A stretch of 64,000 nt of DNA from Aliivibrio finisterrensis (GTDB lineage: Bacteria > Pseudomonadota > Gammaproteobacteria > Enterobacterales > Vibrionaceae), in NCBI RefSeq assembly GCF_008933155.1, contig NZ_WBVP01000016.1, positions 1 to 64,000 of the forward strand. The letters are read 5' to 3'. The notes beneath the pieces are model-generated. The model saw only the letters and a list, made by a program, of their open reading frames with translations. It was not told where the DNA came from and searched no databases. How positions within the stretch are numbered: the first letter of the stretch is position 1; each line of letters begins with the position of its first letter. Shown here piece after piece: positions 17,736 through 28,347 of the stretch. Both the position numbers and the translations under genes were made by a program.

Positions 17736-19715
17736 ATGAAACTCTCAGCTAAACCTGTATCGCTAGCCGTTCTTGCTGGCTTAGGCTTACTAACCTTGTC
17801 TGGCTGTACAACAACAGAAGACACAAATGAAGTAATTAAGCTACGTGTTGTAGAAACGACAGATATCCATACCAACCTAATGGATTACGATTACTACAAA
17901 GATAAGCCATCTCAAAAAATCGGTTTAGCGCGCACAGCCACGTTAGTTAAAGAAGCTCGTAATGAAGTAACCAACAGTGTTCTTGTTGATAACGGTGACT
18001 TACTGCAAGGGAGCCCAATGGGTGACTACATGGCAGATAAAGGGATTGAAGCTGGCGAAGTTCACCCTGCATATAAAGCCATGAATCAATTAGATTACGA
18101 TGCAGGTAACATTGGTAACCACGAATTTAACTATGGTTTAGAGTTCTTAGCAGAATCAATTAACGATGCAGATTTCCCATACATCAGTGCTAACGTTTAT
18201 GATGTAGAAACCAAAGAGCATTACTTCAAGCCATACATCATTAAGACACATACATTTAAAGATACTGCCGGCGTAGAACACGAAATCAAAGTCGGCTACA
18301 TCGGTTTTGTTCCACCACAAATCATGGTATGGGATAAAAAAAATCTTGAAGGTAAAGTCTACGCTCGTGATATCAAAGAAACCGCAGAAGAGTTAATTCC
18401 TCAAATGAAAGCGGAAGGTGCGAATGTTATTGTTGCGATTCCTCACTCAGGTGTATCAACTGACCCGTACAAACAAGGCGAAGAAAACTCTACTTACTAC
18501 TTATCTGAAGTCGAAGGCATTGATGCAATCGCATTTGGCCACTCTCATGCTGTTTTCCCAGGTAAAGGGTTCGACAACATGCAAGGTATCGATAACGAAA
18601 ATGGCACCATCAATGGCGTTGCCGCTGTTATGCCTGGACGTTGGGGTAGCCATGTTGGTGTAATGGATTTAACTCTTGAACAAAAAGATGGTGAGTGGGT
18701 TGTTGCTAACGGTAAATCAGAAGCTCGCCCTATCTTTGATAAAAACAACAAAAAATCATTAGCGGCGGCTGATGAAGGTATTGTTAAAGCATTAGAATCA
18801 GATCATAAAGGCACACGTGAGTTCGTTAACCAACCAATTGGTAAAGCTGATGACGTGATGTATAGCTTCTTAGCCTTAGTTCAAGACGACCCAACAGTTC
18901 AGATTGTTAACCTTGCGCAAAAAGATTACGTTGAGCGCTTTATTCAAGGAGATCCTGATTTAGATGGTACTCCTGTACTTTCTGCTGCTGCTCCATTTAA
19001 AGCAGGCGGTCGTGGCAATGATCCAACAAACTTTACTGAAGTTGAATCAGGTCAATTAACTTTCCGTAATGCAGCGGATTTATACCTATACCCAAATACC
19101 CTAGTGGCAATGAAAGTGACAGGTAAAGAAGTAAAAGAGTGGCTTGAATGTTCTGCTGGCCAATTTAAACAAATTGATATCAATAGCACAGCACCACAAC
19201 AATTAATTGATTGGGATGGCTTCCGTACTTATAACTTTGATGTAATGGATGGCGTTAATTACCAAATCGATGTAACTCAACCAGCAAAATATGATGGTGA
19301 CTGTAACCTTGTTAACGAAGGTTCTGAGCGTATAGTTGGACTTACTTACCAAGGTAAACCAATTGACATGAAGCAAGACTTTATCATTGCGACGAACAAC
19401 TACCGAGCTTACAGCAACAAGTTCCCTGGCACAGGTGCTGATTTCATCGCTTTTGATGCACCAGATGAAAACCGCACAGTGCTTGCGAGCTACATTTCTC
19501 GTGTAAGCAAAGAAGAAGGTCAAGTAAAACCAGCAGCAGATAACAACTGGTCTTTTGCTCCAATTAAGAGCAACAAAAAACTGGATATCCGTTTTGAAAC
19601 ATCACCAAGTGACAAAGCAGCTCAGTTCATCAAAGACAAAGGCCAATACCCAATGAAGCATGTAGCGACTGATGATGTTGGCTTTGCGGTATACCAAATT
19701 GATTTAGCAAAATAA
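17736..19715 (+). CDS. cpdB: 2',3'-cyclic-nucleotide 2'-phosphodiesterase/3'-nucleotidase CpdB, lipoprotein form
   Basis: CpdB hydrolyses 2',3'-cyclic nucleotides and 3'-nucleotides in the cell envelope, allowing use of external nucleotides. The 659-residue protein has metallophosphatase motifs TTDIHTN (41-47), NGDLLQG (86-92), GNHE (127-130) and GHSH (268-271), and a C-terminal 5'-nucleotidase domain. I choose the ATG at 17736 with GGAGA upstream over a TTG at 17724. The leader ends in a lipobox LSGC with Cys24, so it should be lipid-anchored, unlike the soluble E. coli enzyme. Thr at +2 favours the outer membrane. A strong terminator follows. Confidence 0.92.
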   Translation: MKLSAKPVSLAVLAGLGLLTLSGCTTTEDTNEVIKLRVVETTDIHTNLMDYDYYKDKPSQKIGLARTATLVKEARNEVTNSVLVDNGDLLQGSPMGDYMADKGIEAGEVHPAYKAMNQLDYDAGNIGNHEFNYGLEFLAESINDADFPYISANVYDVETKEHYFKPYIIKTHTFKDTAGVEHEIKVGYIGFVPPQIMVWDKKNLEGKVYARDIKETAEELIPQMKAEGANVIVAIPHSGVSTDPYKQGEENSTYYLSEVEGIDAIAFGHSHAVFPGKGFDNMQGIDNENGTINGVAAVMPGRWGSHVGVMDLTLEQKDGEWVVANGKSEARPIFDKNNKKSLAAADEGIVKALESDHKGTREFVNQPIGKADDVMYSFLALVQDDPTVQIVNLAQKDYVERFIQGDPDLDGTPVLSAAAPFKAGGRGNDPTNFTEVESGQLTFRNAADLYLYPNTLVAMKVTGKEVKEWLECSAGQFKQIDINSTAPQQLIDWDGFRTYNFDVMDGVNYQIDVTQPAKYDGDCNLVNEGSERIVGLTYQGKPIDMKQDFIIATNNYRAYSNKFPGTGADFIAFDAPDENRTVLASYISRVSKEEGQVKPAADNNWSFAPIKSNKKLDIRFETSPSDKAAQFIKDKGQYPMKHVATDDVGFAVYQIDLAK

Positions 19716-19740
19716 ATAAAATTTACATTTTCTACAGCAT

Positions 19741-19774
19741 AAATAGCATGGTGATTTCACCATGCTATTTTTTT
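19741..19774 (+). terminator. Rho-independent terminator of cpdB
   Basis: Perfect 14-bp arms AAATAGCATGGTGA and TCACCATGCTATTT close a 2-base loop as written, opening to 4 or more bases in practice. A run of T residues follows directly. Confidence 0.9.
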
Positions 19775-19845
19775 ATACCTATGTAATTAATTAGATGACC
19801 TATTTATTACGCAGAAAAAGAAAATAAAAAAATAAGGATTAATTG

Positions 19846-19935
19846 ATGCCTAAAAAAACAAACATAGGTATCTTGAGAGTATTCATTTTAAATCGAGATA
19901 ACACCTATGATTCATTGGCAAAAAATACCATTTAA
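19846..19935 (+). CDS. Candidate 29-residue leader ORF overlapping the elaA start
   Basis: The ATG at 19846 has AAGGA (19834-19838) upstream, a better ribosome-binding site than that of elaA itself. The ORF encodes a basic peptide starting MPKKTNIGILRVFIL and its stop lies 27 bases inside elaA in another frame. Translation of it could feed ribosomes to the elaA start. I recognise no family, and coding status is uncertain. Confidence 0.3.
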   Translation: MPKKTNIGILRVFILNRDNTYDSLAKNTI

Positions 19936-20359
19936 TAACTTAACTACCGTCCAACTGTATGAACTTATCCGCTTAAGAGTCGATGTTTTTGTGGTTGAAC
20001 AAACTTGTCCATATCCTGAATTGGATGGCAAAGATTGCCAAGATGGGGTTTATCATTTAATTGGGATGAAAAATAATGAAATAATCGCCTGCGCTCGATT
20101 ATTGCCTGCAGGGATTAGTTATAGCAATGTCAGTATTGGTCGCGTAGCAACAAAAGAAACAGCAAGAGGTAATGGTTTAGGTCACGAACTCATCTCTCAA
20201 GCTTTACTGAATTGTGAAGAATTATGGCCAGGGGAAAGTATTGATATTGGGGCTCAAGAACATTTAACTCACTTTTATCAAAAGCATGGTTTTAATGTAA
20301 TTTCCGATATGTACCTTGAGGATGATATCCCTCATGTCGACATGCGATTAATAAAATAA
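19907..20359 (+). CDS. elaA: GNAT-family N-acetyltransferase ElaA
   Basis: This 150-residue protein of the GNAT superfamily resembles E. coli ElaA. The N-terminal pattern LYELIRLRVDVFVVEQTCPYPELDG and the acetyl-CoA binding segment GRVATKETARGNGLGHELI are typical. The substrate is unknown. The start has no clear Shine-Dalgarno sequence and is overlapped by a small upstream ORF, suggesting coupled translation. Its stop (TAA) shares a base with the ATG of the following exporter gene, so the two are co-transcribed. Confidence 0.88.
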   Translation: MIHWQKIPFNNLTTVQLYELIRLRVDVFVVEQTCPYPELDGKDCQDGVYHLIGMKNNEIIACARLLPAGISYSNVSIGRVATKETARGNGLGHELISQALLNCEELWPGESIDIGAQEHLTHFYQKHGFNVISDMYLEDDIPHVDMRLIK

Positions 20360-21222
20360 TGAAACCTATAATGACCCCTATCAACCTTGCTATTGTCTTA
20401 CTTATATTAGGCAATTTACTGGCATCGCTATCTGATGTAGCTGTAAAAGTTCTTGATGGTGGGGTCTCACCTTTTCAATATATTTTCTTACGTCAATTAG
20501 TCTCTCTCGCTCTTCTTTTTCCATTTTGGGTTCGCCAACCACCAACAGTAAGAAATTTAAGTAACCCCAAAATAACGCTATTAAGAGCCCATATTCTCTT
20601 AATTGGTAGTTGTTGTATGGTGGTATCTATCACTTATTTAACCCTTGCGACTGCCAATGCCGTTTTTTATACAGCACCTTTATTAATGATCCCACTTTCA
20701 ATGCTGTTGCTTAATGAAAGGCCATCAGCAAAGAAAGTGCTTCAAACCGTTATTGGGTTTATTGGTGTTCTAATTATTCTTCGCCCTTCTCAATTTCATT
20801 GGGCAGCTATTTTTGCTTTAGGAACGGCAACAACGCTAGCGCTATATAATCTTTTAGTTAGAAAAATCCCCAATGACCAATCCGTTATTACCACGCTGTT
20901 TTGGACAACCAGTCTATCCCTACCTGTTGCTGGAGGCCTGGCATGGTTCTATTGGCAACCATTAACTCATAATGAAGTGCTTTGGATTACATTAAGCGCC
21001 GCCTTTATTATTAGTTATAATGGCCTAGCAACCATGGCATACAAAAAAGCCCCGGCAACTCAGATTTCTTTAGCTGAATATTCAGGGCTTATATTTGTGG
21101 TTTTATTTGGCGTAATTTGGTTTGATGAAGTGCCAGATGCATTAACTGCGGCGGGAATTGCGTTAATCATTCTCCCTCTAATGCCTAAAACATGGTTAAA
21201 GAACTTAAGAGGGAGGCGTTAA
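20359..21222 (+). CDS. DMT-superfamily transporter (EamA family)
   Basis: This 287-residue membrane protein has about ten predicted helices in two EamA repeats (about residues 8-140 and 148-280), the drug/metabolite transporter layout. The N-terminal motif LASLSDVAVKVLDGG resembles EamA exporters annotated as RhtA- or RarD-like. The substrate cannot be read from the sequence. The start at 20359 overlaps the elaA stop. A second ATG four codons later is also possible. It ends 18 bp before the convergent ytfB with no obvious terminator between them. Confidence 0.85.
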   Translation: MKPIMTPINLAIVLLILGNLLASLSDVAVKVLDGGVSPFQYIFLRQLVSLALLFPFWVRQPPTVRNLSNPKITLLRAHILLIGSCCMVVSITYLTLATANAVFYTAPLLMIPLSMLLLNERPSAKKVLQTVIGFIGVLIILRPSQFHWAAIFALGTATTLALYNLLVRKIPNDQSVITTLFWTTSLSLPVAGGLAWFYWQPLTHNEVLWITLSAAFIISYNGLATMAYKKAPATQISLAEYSGLIFVVLFGVIWFDEVPDALTAAGIALIILPLMPKTWLKNLRGRR

Positions 21223-21240
21223 TAGGAAAGAATAAGAACT

Positions 21241-21903
21241 TTATTTACTGCGGCCAAAGTTACCATCTGACATTCTAAAGTACATAATTGCTTGGTTATC
21301 TCGCTCTATCTGAAGGATGTCTAATTCACCCTGCGGATTAAGCTTAAAACGAAATAATTGACCTTTTTTAATATTGCTCAATGGTTTATCGGCACCTTCG
21401 ATTTTAACCACCTTGTTTAGTTCTGTGAGCGACAGATTATTTTTTCTAAATACTTGATACAGCGTATCACCCGCTTGAATTTGATAATCATGCCACTTTG
21501 CAGAAGTTTGAGTTGATTGCGAGGCTTTAACTTCCGTTATTTTTTTTTCTGGCTCTGCTTCTATGTTCTCTTTTTCGACGTCATAAGCAGAAGGCGTATT
21601 ACGAAGTGCTGCTTCTTGCTCACTCAAACCTTTTAAATTTAAGCTGACACTTTGTCTTTGCATTTCAGGTGCAGGGATCATCGTAGGCTGAATGCTCTCA
21701 ACCGCTTCCTCTGCACCGCTTGGTAATAGAATTAAAACAAAAGTCACTGGCACTAAAATACGTAATGCTTTTTGATGAAATTGAGGTAAGCGCTGCCAAT
21801 AAGGTAAGACTTGTTCTATCAGAGGCTCACACTTTTCCTTTAAATTAGCCAATTGCTCAGAAAAATCTGGGCGTTTTATATTCATTTTTTTCTTTTTATT
21901 CAT
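21241..21903 (-). CDS. ytfB: YtfB/OapA-family LysM-like cell-envelope protein
   Basis: This 220-residue protein has a cytoplasmic basic N-terminus, one transmembrane segment at about residues 46-62, a charged linker, and a C-terminal OapA/LysM-like domain (about 135-215) with YQIQAGDTLYQVFRKNNLSL. It resembles E. coli YtfB, a septum-associated glycan-binding protein, and Haemophilus OapA. Its location next to fklB is also as in E. coli, here divergent. It probably binds peptidoglycan or septal glycan, but only the domain and topology are visible. Confidence 0.85.
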   Translation of the reverse strand: MNKKKKMNIKRPDFSEQLANLKEKCEPLIEQVLPYWQRLPQFHQKALRILVPVTFVLILLPSGAEEAVESIQPTMIPAPEMQRQSVSLNLKGLSEQEAALRNTPSAYDVEKENIEAEPEKKITEVKASQSTQTSAKWHDYQIQAGDTLYQVFRKNNLSLTELNKVVKIEGADKPLSNIKKGQLFRFKLNPQGELDILQIERDNQAIMYFRMSDGNFGRSK

Positions 21904-22042
21904 ACCATCGCCTCATGCGAAACTGGTGAGCTCACGTTTTATTCTAATATCAGAGTACAAAGAAGTACAAAAGTTTACCTTAAGCTTAGATCTCTGTATC
22001 CTTTAGTCTTTCGTTTATACCATATAAAGAAAGAGAGACAGC

Positions 22043-22663
22043 ATGTCTGAAGTAAAATTAGAAACAGTAGAACAGAGAGCAAGCTACGGTATTGGCCTTC
22101 AAATGGGTCAACAACTTGCACAGTCAGGTCTTGAAGGCCTAAACGTTGCAGCTATCGCTAAAGGTATCGCTACTTCATTAACTGGCGACATGCCAGAAAT
22201 CGAAGTTGACGCGATCAACGAAGCACTTCAAGCTCTTCACATGCGCGCTGAAGAAGCTCGTGCTGAAGCTTCTAAAGCTGCCGCTGCTGATGGCGAAGCT
22301 TTCCTAGCTGATAACGCTCTTCGTTCAGAAGTAACTGTACTTGAGTCAGGCCTTCAATATGAAGTACTAACTGAAGGTACTGGTGAGATTCCAACTTCTG
22401 ATAAAACAGTACGTGTTCATTACCACGGTATGCTAACTGACGGTACAGTATTTGACAGCTCTGTAGAGCGCGGTCAACCTGCTGAGTTCCCAGTAACTGG
22501 CGTTATCGCTGGTTGGGTTGAAGCTCTTCAACTAATGCCTGTAGGTTCTAAGTGGAAACTTGCTATTCCACAAAACCTTGCATACGGTGAGCGTGGCGCT
22601 GGCGCTGCAATCCCTCCATATGCAGCACTAGTATTCGAAGTAGAACTACTAGACATCATCTAA
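22043..22663 (+). CDS. fklB: FKBP-type peptidyl-prolyl isomerase FklB
   Basis: FklB catalyses cis-trans isomerisation of prolyl bonds. The 206-residue product has the N-terminal dimerisation helices (YGIGLQMGQQLAQ) and a C-terminal FKBP domain from about residue 95, with VRVHYHGMLTDGTVFDSS, WVEALQLMPVGSKW and GERGAGAAIPPYAALVFEVELLDI. There is no signal peptide, as in E. coli FklB (FKBP22), so it is cytoplasmic. Codon use is notably GC-richer than the neighbours, as expected of an abundant protein. Confidence 0.95.
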   Translation: MSEVKLETVEQRASYGIGLQMGQQLAQSGLEGLNVAAIAKGIATSLTGDMPEIEVDAINEALQALHMRAEEARAEASKAAAADGEAFLADNALRSEVTVLESGLQYEVLTEGTGEIPTSDKTVRVHYHGMLTDGTVFDSSVERGQPAEFPVTGVIAGWVEALQLMPVGSKWKLAIPQNLAYGERGAGAAIPPYAALVFEVELLDII

Positions 22664-22693
22664 TCTTTCTCAAAAAAGATTAAAAATAGAATT

Positions 22694-22726
22694 AAAAAGC
22701 GATGACTATATGCATCGCTTTTTTTT
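22694..22726 (+). terminator. Rho-independent terminator of fklB
   Basis: AAAAAGCGATG and CATCGCTTTTT arms surround an 8-base loop, followed by a run of T residues, about 30 bp after the fklB stop. Confidence 0.9.
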
Positions 22727-22782
22727 ATGTTATAAAAACAAAATGCTATAAAAAAAAGCAAATAATATTAAAAGGATATGAC

Positions 22783-22823
22783 AATGAAAAAAACAGCGAT
22801 GATTTCGCTGTCTTTTTTTCATG
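22783..22823 (-). terminator. Terminator of cysJIH operon
   Basis: A strong palindrome, ACAGCGA and TCGCTGT with long A and T runs on either side, lies just after the cysH stop on the minus strand. The symmetrical runs allow it to work in both directions. Confidence 0.85.
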
Positions 22824-22835
22824 AAAACAAACTAG

Positions 22836-23597
22836 TTATATTCCTGAACCAGCTGTCTCTCCGTTATCTTCATGCAAGCCACACTCCCTTTTTAAACCAA
22901 AGAAGCGAGTCTCCTCTTCCTTCATACCCGGCTCCCACTTCTGAGTCGTATGAGTGTCACCTACAGAGAGATAACCTTCATCACGCAATGGGTGGTAAGG
23001 CAAACTACGTTCTTCTAAAAAGTAATGAACATCTTTATTACTCCAGTCCAACACAGGTAAAAATTTAAACACCCCATTTTGAATACTAAGCACTGGTAAG
23101 TTTGCACGAGAGTTTGATTGCTCACGACGTAAACCTGAAAACCAAATACCGACTTCAAGTTGATCCAGTGCTCGGCGCATCGGCTGAACTTTATTTAGCT
23201 TATTATACTGCTCAATTCCCTCAACCCCTTTCTCCCACAATTTACCATAACGTGCTTCTTGCCAATTTGGCGTTTCTTCCGCGGTAAACACATGCAGATT
23301 TAGTTTTAGTCGCTCAGTGAGTTGGTCAACAAACTGATAAGTCTCAGGAAATAAATATCCTGTATCGGTTAAAATCACCGGAGTATCCGCTTTTGCGTCA
23401 GTGACTAATTGCAACATCACTGCTGCTTGAATCCCAAAACTTGAGGACACCGCAGGGTTTCCTTCTAAGTTCTCTAACGCCCATAAGATTCGTTCTTGAG
23501 CGGTTAGCGTTTCAAGCTCTGCATTGACTTCCGATAATCGTAATATTTGCTCAACTTTAGTTAATGACAGCAGCTCTGATAATTGCAATTTAGGCAT
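22836..23597 (-). CDS. cysH: Phosphoadenosine phosphosulfate reductase CysH
   Basis: CysH reduces PAPS to sulfite using thioredoxin. The 253-residue enzyme has the PAPS-binding [13 protein letters not shown] and the [11 protein letters not shown] motif. The C-terminal KRECGLHE contains the catalytic cysteine (Cys239). There are no extra cysteine pairs, so it is the PAPS-type and not the iron-sulfur APS-type, consistent with cysC being present. Its ATG overlaps the cysI stop region by 8 bases, and it ends the cysJIH operon. Confidence 0.97.
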   Translation of the reverse strand: MPKLQLSELLSLTKVEQILRLSEVNAELETLTAQERILWALENLEGNPAVSSSFGIQAAVMLQLVTDAKADTPVILTDTGYLFPETYQFVDQLTERLKLNLHVFTAEETPNWQEARYGKLWEKGVEGIEQYNKLNKVQPMRRALDQLEVGIWFSGLRREQSNSRANLPVLSIQNGVFKFLPVLDWSNKDVHYFLEERSLPYHPLRDEGYLSVGDTHTTQKWEPGMKEEETRFFGLKRECGLHEDNGETAGSGI

Positions 23598-25320
23598 AAA
23601 AGTCCCTTTTTGATACTTTCACTTCATCCACAATGCCGGTTCGAATGGTAAAATCACCAAACCCTTCATTACCTTGGCGCTCTGTAGCCCAGCGTCCTAC
23701 TAACTCATCAATTTCTGCTAAAATTTGTCGGTCTGTAATATTCTCTTTATACATTTTAGGCACACGAGTACCACTACGATTGCCACCTAAATGGAAGTTA
23801 TAACGCCCAGGCGCCTTACCAACTAAGCCAATTTCAGCCAACATCGCACGGCCACAGCCATTTGGACAACCTGTCACACGGAAGATGATATTATCTTCTT
23901 CTGGCAAGTTATGCTTTTTCAACACACCTTCAATTTCAGTAACAAACTCAGGCAAGAAACGCTCTGCTTCAGCCATTGCTAACGGACAAGTAGGAAACGC
24001 CACACACGCCATTGAATTTTTACGCTGCTCTGAATGCCCATCGTCAATTAAGCCATGCTCACGAGCAATTTGCTCTATCTGATCTTTTTGCTCCGCTGGT
24101 ACACCAGCAACGATTAAATTCTGGTTGGCAGTCATTCTAAAATCGCCTTGGTGGATCTTAGCTATTTCAGCAACCCCTGTTTTTAGTGGTTTTCCCGGAT
24201 AATCTAATAAGCGACCATTTTCGATAAATAATGCTAAGTGATGCTTACCATCAATGCCTTCAACCCAACCAATTCGATCACCACGCTCTGTTAACTCATA
24301 AGGGCGACTTGCTTCAAATTGAATACCAGCACGTTTTTCCACTTCGGCTTTAAATACATCAACACCTACACGATCTAACGTATATTTTGTTTTTGCATTT
24401 TTACGATTTGAACGATTACCCCAATCACGCTGAGTCGTCACAACAGCGGCGGCGACTTCTAACGTTTTTTCTAGTGATACAAAACCGAAATCATCCGCTT
24501 TACGTGGGTAAGTTGCAGTATCGCCATGGGTCATCGCAAGACCACCACCGACCAGTACATTAAAGCCAACTAACTTTCCGTTATCTGCAATAGCAATAAA
24601 GTTCAGATCATTCGCATGCACGTCCACATCATTTTGTGGCGGGATCACAACGGTCGTTTTAAATTTACGAGGAAGATAGTTACTGCCTAAAATTGGCTCT
24701 TCATCAGTCGTTTCTAGCTTCTCACCATCCAACCAAATCTCGGCATAGGCACGTGTTTTTGGTAGCAAGTGTTCACTGATTTTTTTCGCCCACTCGTACG
24801 CTTCTTGATGTAATTCAGATTCTACCGGGTTAGTTGTACACAACACGTTTCGGTTTACATCACCTGCTGTGGCAATTGAATCAATACCGATACTATTTAA
24901 TGTTTGATGCATTAATTTAATGTTTGGTTTCAGAACACCGTGAAATTGAAACGTTTGACGAGTGGTTAAACGCAAACTGCCATAAGAGGTATTTTCTTCT
25001 GCAAACTTATCAATCGCTAGCCACTGTTTTGGGGTGATAATTCCACCCGGCATACGCGCACGTAGCATTACGTTATGTAGAGGCTCTAATTTTTGTTTTG
25101 CACGCTCAGCGCGAATGTCTCTATCATCTTGTTGATACATACCGTGGAAACGGATCAACTGGAAATTATCTTTGGTAAAACCACCTGTAATGCGATCTTG
25201 AAGATCCTCCACGATCGTTCCTCTAAGATTTTTACTTTCACGCTTTAGGCGCTCATTATCCGCTAATGGGCCAAGTTCAGTGCCTGATAAGATTGTTTTT
25301 ACTGCTATTTGCTCGCTCAT
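23590..25320 (-). CDS. cysI: Sulfite reductase hemoprotein beta subunit CysI
   Basis: CysI carries siroheme and a [4Fe-4S] cluster and reduces sulfite to sulfide. The 576-residue protein has the cluster ligands Cys439, Cys445, Cys485 and Cys489 ([12 protein letters not shown] and TGCPNGCGR). It also has the siroheme-binding arginines of the family ([13 protein letters not shown]). Start and stop abut cysJ (its ATG overlaps the cysJ stop by one base) and overlap cysH, a tight operon. Confidence 0.97.
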   Translation of the reverse strand: MSEQIAVKTILSGTELGPLADNERLKRESKNLRGTIVEDLQDRITGGFTKDNFQLIRFHGMYQQDDRDIRAERAKQKLEPLHNVMLRARMPGGIITPKQWLAIDKFAEENTSYGSLRLTTRQTFQFHGVLKPNIKLMHQTLNSIGIDSIATAGDVNRNVLCTTNPVESELHQEAYEWAKKISEHLLPKTRAYAEIWLDGEKLETTDEEPILGSNYLPRKFKTTVVIPPQNDVDVHANDLNFIAIADNGKLVGFNVLVGGGLAMTHGDTATYPRKADDFGFVSLEKTLEVAAAVVTTQRDWGNRSNRKNAKTKYTLDRVGVDVFKAEVEKRAGIQFEASRPYELTERGDRIGWVEGIDGKHHLALFIENGRLLDYPGKPLKTGVAEIAKIHQGDFRMTANQNLIVAGVPAEQKDQIEQIAREHGLIDDGHSEQRKNSMACVAFPTCPLAMAEAERFLPEFVTEIEGVLKKHNLPEEDNIIFRVTGCPNGCGRAMLAEIGLVGKAPGRYNFHLGGNRSGTRVPKMYKENITDRQILAEIDELVGRWATERQGNEGFGDFTIRTGIVDEVKVSKRDFYA

Positions 25321-27161
25321 TAGTACACATCCCTTTGGTAACGTTTCGCCTTACGCAGATCATTTACAAATTGTTCTGCTTCTTCTCTGTTCTTCTTTCC
25401 TTGCTGCTCAACAATGGTAATTAACGCATCATGTACATCTTTTGCCATGCGAGTTGCATCACCACACACGTAGATATAAGCGCCATCTTGAAGCCACTGC
25501 CACACTTGTGCTGAGTGCTCTAGGATACGATGCTGTACATACACTTTTTCTTGCTGATCACGACTGAATGCGACATCTAATTGATTTACAACGCCTGACT
25601 TAAGGTATTTTTGCCATTCCACTTGGTATAAGAAATCTTGCGTAAAGGTTCTATCACCAAAGAATAGCCAGTTTTTTCCTTCTGCATCACGGTTGTCACG
25701 CTCTTGCACAAATGAGCGGAATGGTGCAATACCCGTACCTGGGCCTATCATGATCACAGGAACATTATCATCTTGAGGAAGTTTGAAATTATTGTTGTGT
25801 TCAATAAACACTTTCACTTCATCGCCTTCTTCTAGACGATGAGATAAAAAGCTAGAGGCGCCACCAAATCGAGTCTCATCTCCTTGTTGGTATTCAACTA
25901 CAGCAACCGTTAAATGAACTTCTTCATCGACTTCTGTTTGGCTTGAGGCAATCGAATATAAACGAGGGGTTAAGCGACGAAGCAAACTCACTAATTGCTC
26001 TGCCGTTAATTTTGTTTTCTTTTCGGATAGTAGGTCAATGACTTGAGTATTACCTGCATACTGACGTAATTTGTCTTTGTTTGCGGTCAGTTTCTCTAGT
26101 TTTTTACTGCCTGATAACTCTGAAAATGCCGTAACTTGTTGTGGGTTTGATGACGTAATTTCGTACTTTTCAACTAACGCTTTGTGAAGCGAAATCTGCT
26201 CACCATCAACATCCACTTGCTCTTCACCAGTAAGGCTTACTTGTTTTAATATTGCTGCGGCAAGTTCAGGGCTATTTTCAAACCAAACCCCAAGTGCATC
26301 ACCCGGCTGATAAATTAACCCTGAACCATCCAAATCAATTTCAATATGACGAACGTCTTTACCTGAATCTCGACCCGTGATTTTCTGGCTAGCTAATAAC
26401 GTAGCGGTATATGGGTTCTGTTTAGTGTATTGCAAAACAGCATGAGCAGCTTGTCCTACTGGCAATTGCACAACCTGTCCATTGTTAGAGTCATCACTTG
26501 TTGCCAATGTTTCTTTTACTTTCTCTAACGCTTGTTTACGCCATTCAGCTGCTGGTGCTTCATAATCCACATCTAAATCAATACGATTTAAAAATGGCGT
26601 AGCTCCTTTCTTGGATAAGTAAGCATCGAAATCTTTACCCGTTTGGCAGAAAAACTCATAACTTGAATCACCTAAACCAATAACCGCGTATTTTAAATTA
26701 TCTAATTTAGGCGCTTTTTTAGATTGAAGAAATTCATGCAACTCAATCGCATTATCCGGCGCTTCACCTTCACCATTGGTTGATGCCACAATAATAACGT
26801 GAGTTTCTTTAGCTAGGTTTTTACCTTTGTAGTCACTGGCATCAAAAAGATCAACAGCAATACCTGCTACCGATGCTTCTTCTTTTAAAGCTTCAGCAAC
26901 CCCTTTTGCATTACCTGTTTGTGAGGCATAAATAATTGATAATTTACCAGCAGGTTCACTTGATACTGCGGCAGCGGCTTGATTGATTGGTTGTACAGCA
27001 CCTGACGTTTGGCTCACACCCCAAAAATAGCCACTTACCCAAGCAAGCTGTTGCGAAGATAATTCTGAAGCCGCTAGCTGTAATTGACCTATTTGTTGAT
27101 CATTAAGTGGGCTAGCGAGTGCGGAGAGTTCCTTTAATAACATGACGACATCCCTATTCAT
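25320..27161 (-). CDS. cysJ: Sulfite reductase flavoprotein alpha subunit CysJ
   Basis: CysJ passes electrons from NADPH through FAD and FMN to CysI. The 613-residue protein has an N-terminal flavodoxin domain (about residues 73-210, starting [12 protein letters not shown]), a connecting FAD domain with RLYSIASSQ, and an NADP-binding C-terminal domain with [24 protein letters not shown] and the final KRYQRDVY. It is the first gene of cysJIH. The region just upstream (27162-27277) should hold the CysB-dependent promoter but I cannot define the site. Confidence 0.97.
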   Translation of the reverse strand: MNRDVVMLLKELSALASPLNDQQIGQLQLAASELSSQQLAWVSGYFWGVSQTSGAVQPINQAAAAVSSEPAGKLSIIYASQTGNAKGVAEALKEEASVAGIAVDLFDASDYKGKNLAKETHVIIVASTNGEGEAPDNAIELHEFLQSKKAPKLDNLKYAVIGLGDSSYEFFCQTGKDFDAYLSKKGATPFLNRIDLDVDYEAPAAEWRKQALEKVKETLATSDDSNNGQVVQLPVGQAAHAVLQYTKQNPYTATLLASQKITGRDSGKDVRHIEIDLDGSGLIYQPGDALGVWFENSPELAAAILKQVSLTGEEQVDVDGEQISLHKALVEKYEITSSNPQQVTAFSELSGSKKLEKLTANKDKLRQYAGNTQVIDLLSEKKTKLTAEQLVSLLRRLTPRLYSIASSQTEVDEEVHLTVAVVEYQQGDETRFGGASSFLSHRLEEGDEVKVFIEHNNNFKLPQDDNVPVIMIGPGTGIAPFRSFVQERDNRDAEGKNWLFFGDRTFTQDFLYQVEWQKYLKSGVVNQLDVAFSRDQQEKVYVQHRILEHSAQVWQWLQDGAYIYVCGDATRMAKDVHDALITIVEQQGKKNREEAEQFVNDLRKAKRYQRDVY

Positions 27162-27277
27162 TGCGTCATATTAGATTAGCGACTCTTTTCTATAACAAGA
27201 AAGAATAGATAGGTATGTTTTATAACTTTTTGGAAGAAAGAAATGTTTGCGTTAATCAATTTAAGGTGAAAATAAAG

Positions 27278-27508
27278 TTAATCATTAATCCTGACTTGGT
27301 TAAATCCAACCGCTAATGCACTCTTAGAGGCTGATTCTAAATCCCTGTATGTCATCTCACCACCTTTCATATCAGTAAGCAGAACAAGGCCTCCACGCAC
27401 ATGGCGAAATTCTACAATCCAAGATTCCTCAACCACGACAGGCTCTATCACTGCTTCAACTAATTGGTCTTCTTGGTACATCAATTTTAATTCACTTAAT
27501 GTCGTCAT
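27278..27508 (-). CDS. Small conserved-looking protein of unknown function
   Basis: A 76-residue soluble protein, fairly acidic, with no signal peptide, membrane segment or cysteine. It contains HVRGGLVLLTDMKGGEMTYRDLESASKSALAVG. That suggests a short mixed alpha/beta fold with two strands and a terminal helix. The ribosome-binding site is AAGGAGCAG, a strong one, a few bases before the ATG, so I believe it is a real gene. It lies alone upstream of cysJ, in the same orientation but with its own end about 115 bp before cysJ. I recognise no family and propose no function. Confidence 0.7.
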   Translation of the reverse strand: MTTLSELKLMYQEDQLVEAVIEPVVVEESWIVEFRHVRGGLVLLTDMKGGEMTYRDLESASKSALAVGFNQVRIND

Positions 27509-27595
27509 AACTGCTCCTTACCAAATATGAATATCATAGTAATATCCATTCTATAAGCATGGTCAATAAACAGAGATTGAGCAAATTTAAAATAA

Positions 27596-27631
27596 AAAAA
27601 TAGCGACTCAGTCGCCTGAATCGCCATTTTT
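27596..27631 (-). terminator. Terminator of the TIGR04219 gene
   Basis: On the minus strand AAAAATGGCGATTCAG pairs with CTGAGTCGCTATTTTT across a GCGA tetraloop, with two mismatches and a terminal T run. It lies about 20 bp past the gene's stop. Confidence 0.85.
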
Positions 27632-27651
27632 AATATTCTGGTTATCTCTGA

Positions 27652-28347
27652 TTAGAAATCAAATGATAAACCACCGAACCAACCATCAACCATTACGTTT
27701 GCTTGGTTGCTATCAAAGCCTTCAAAGTAACCAAATTCATGATCCATTACGCGATAGCCTACTTTGATTTCTAGATCGATTGCATCAACAGGAAGAATGT
27801 ATTTTACCCCAGCTTGACCATCCATTGTACGAGTACCGCTACTACTACCAAAATCATACTGACCAAAAATGTGGAAATGCGTATCGGGAATATGCAGTGA
27901 CGCATCGGCGTACATGTTCATTGCTGTTTCACTAAAGCTTTGATCTGCTGGTTGAGTTGAATCAACAGAGCCACCTTTATTAAATTCGCCATTAGCAAAC
28001 TGTGTCAGTGTTAAACCCACATCAAACTGAAGGCCGTTAGTATCTAATAATTTATAGTAACCAGTGTAGTCAATTTGATCATATTCAAAACGCTCAGACC
28101 TTACTGGGGTATAACGAACTTTAATATTTGGCACATAAGCAAATGGGTGCTCAAAAGCGATTGAGAACGCTTGCGATGCATCAACATCATTTTTACGAAT
28201 AGCATCACCTTTAGATCCCACTTTTGCATCAGCGAACCACGCATCAATTTCAACTTTAGTGGTAAATTCCTTTTCTGTTGAATGTGCTGGTACTGCCAAT
28301 ACTAAGGCAGTTGAAGCAACAACAGCGGTAAGGGATAGTTTGTTCAT
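27652..28347 (-). CDS. TIGR04219-family outer-membrane beta-barrel protein
   Basis: This 231-residue protein has a signal peptide cleaved near residue 23 (VPAHS-TE) and repeated amphipathic strands ending in the aromatic GGLSFDF, the typical C-terminal signature of outer-membrane barrels. It fits the TIGR04219 family known from Vibrio. The ligand or role is unknown. It appears monocistronic with its own terminator, transcribed convergently to nothing nearby. A hairpin just downstream insulates it from the 76-residue gene. Confidence 0.8.
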   Translation of the reverse strand: MNKLSLTAVVASTALVLAVPAHSTEKEFTTKVEIDAWFADAKVGSKGDAIRKNDVDASQAFSIAFEHPFAYVPNIKVRYTPVRSERFEYDQIDYTGYYKLLDTNGLQFDVGLTLTQFANGEFNKGGSVDSTQPADQSFSETAMNMYADASLHIPDTHFHIFGQYDFGSSSGTRTMDGQAGVKYILPVDAIDLEIKVGYRVMDHEFGYFEGFDSNQANVMVDGWFGGLSFDF

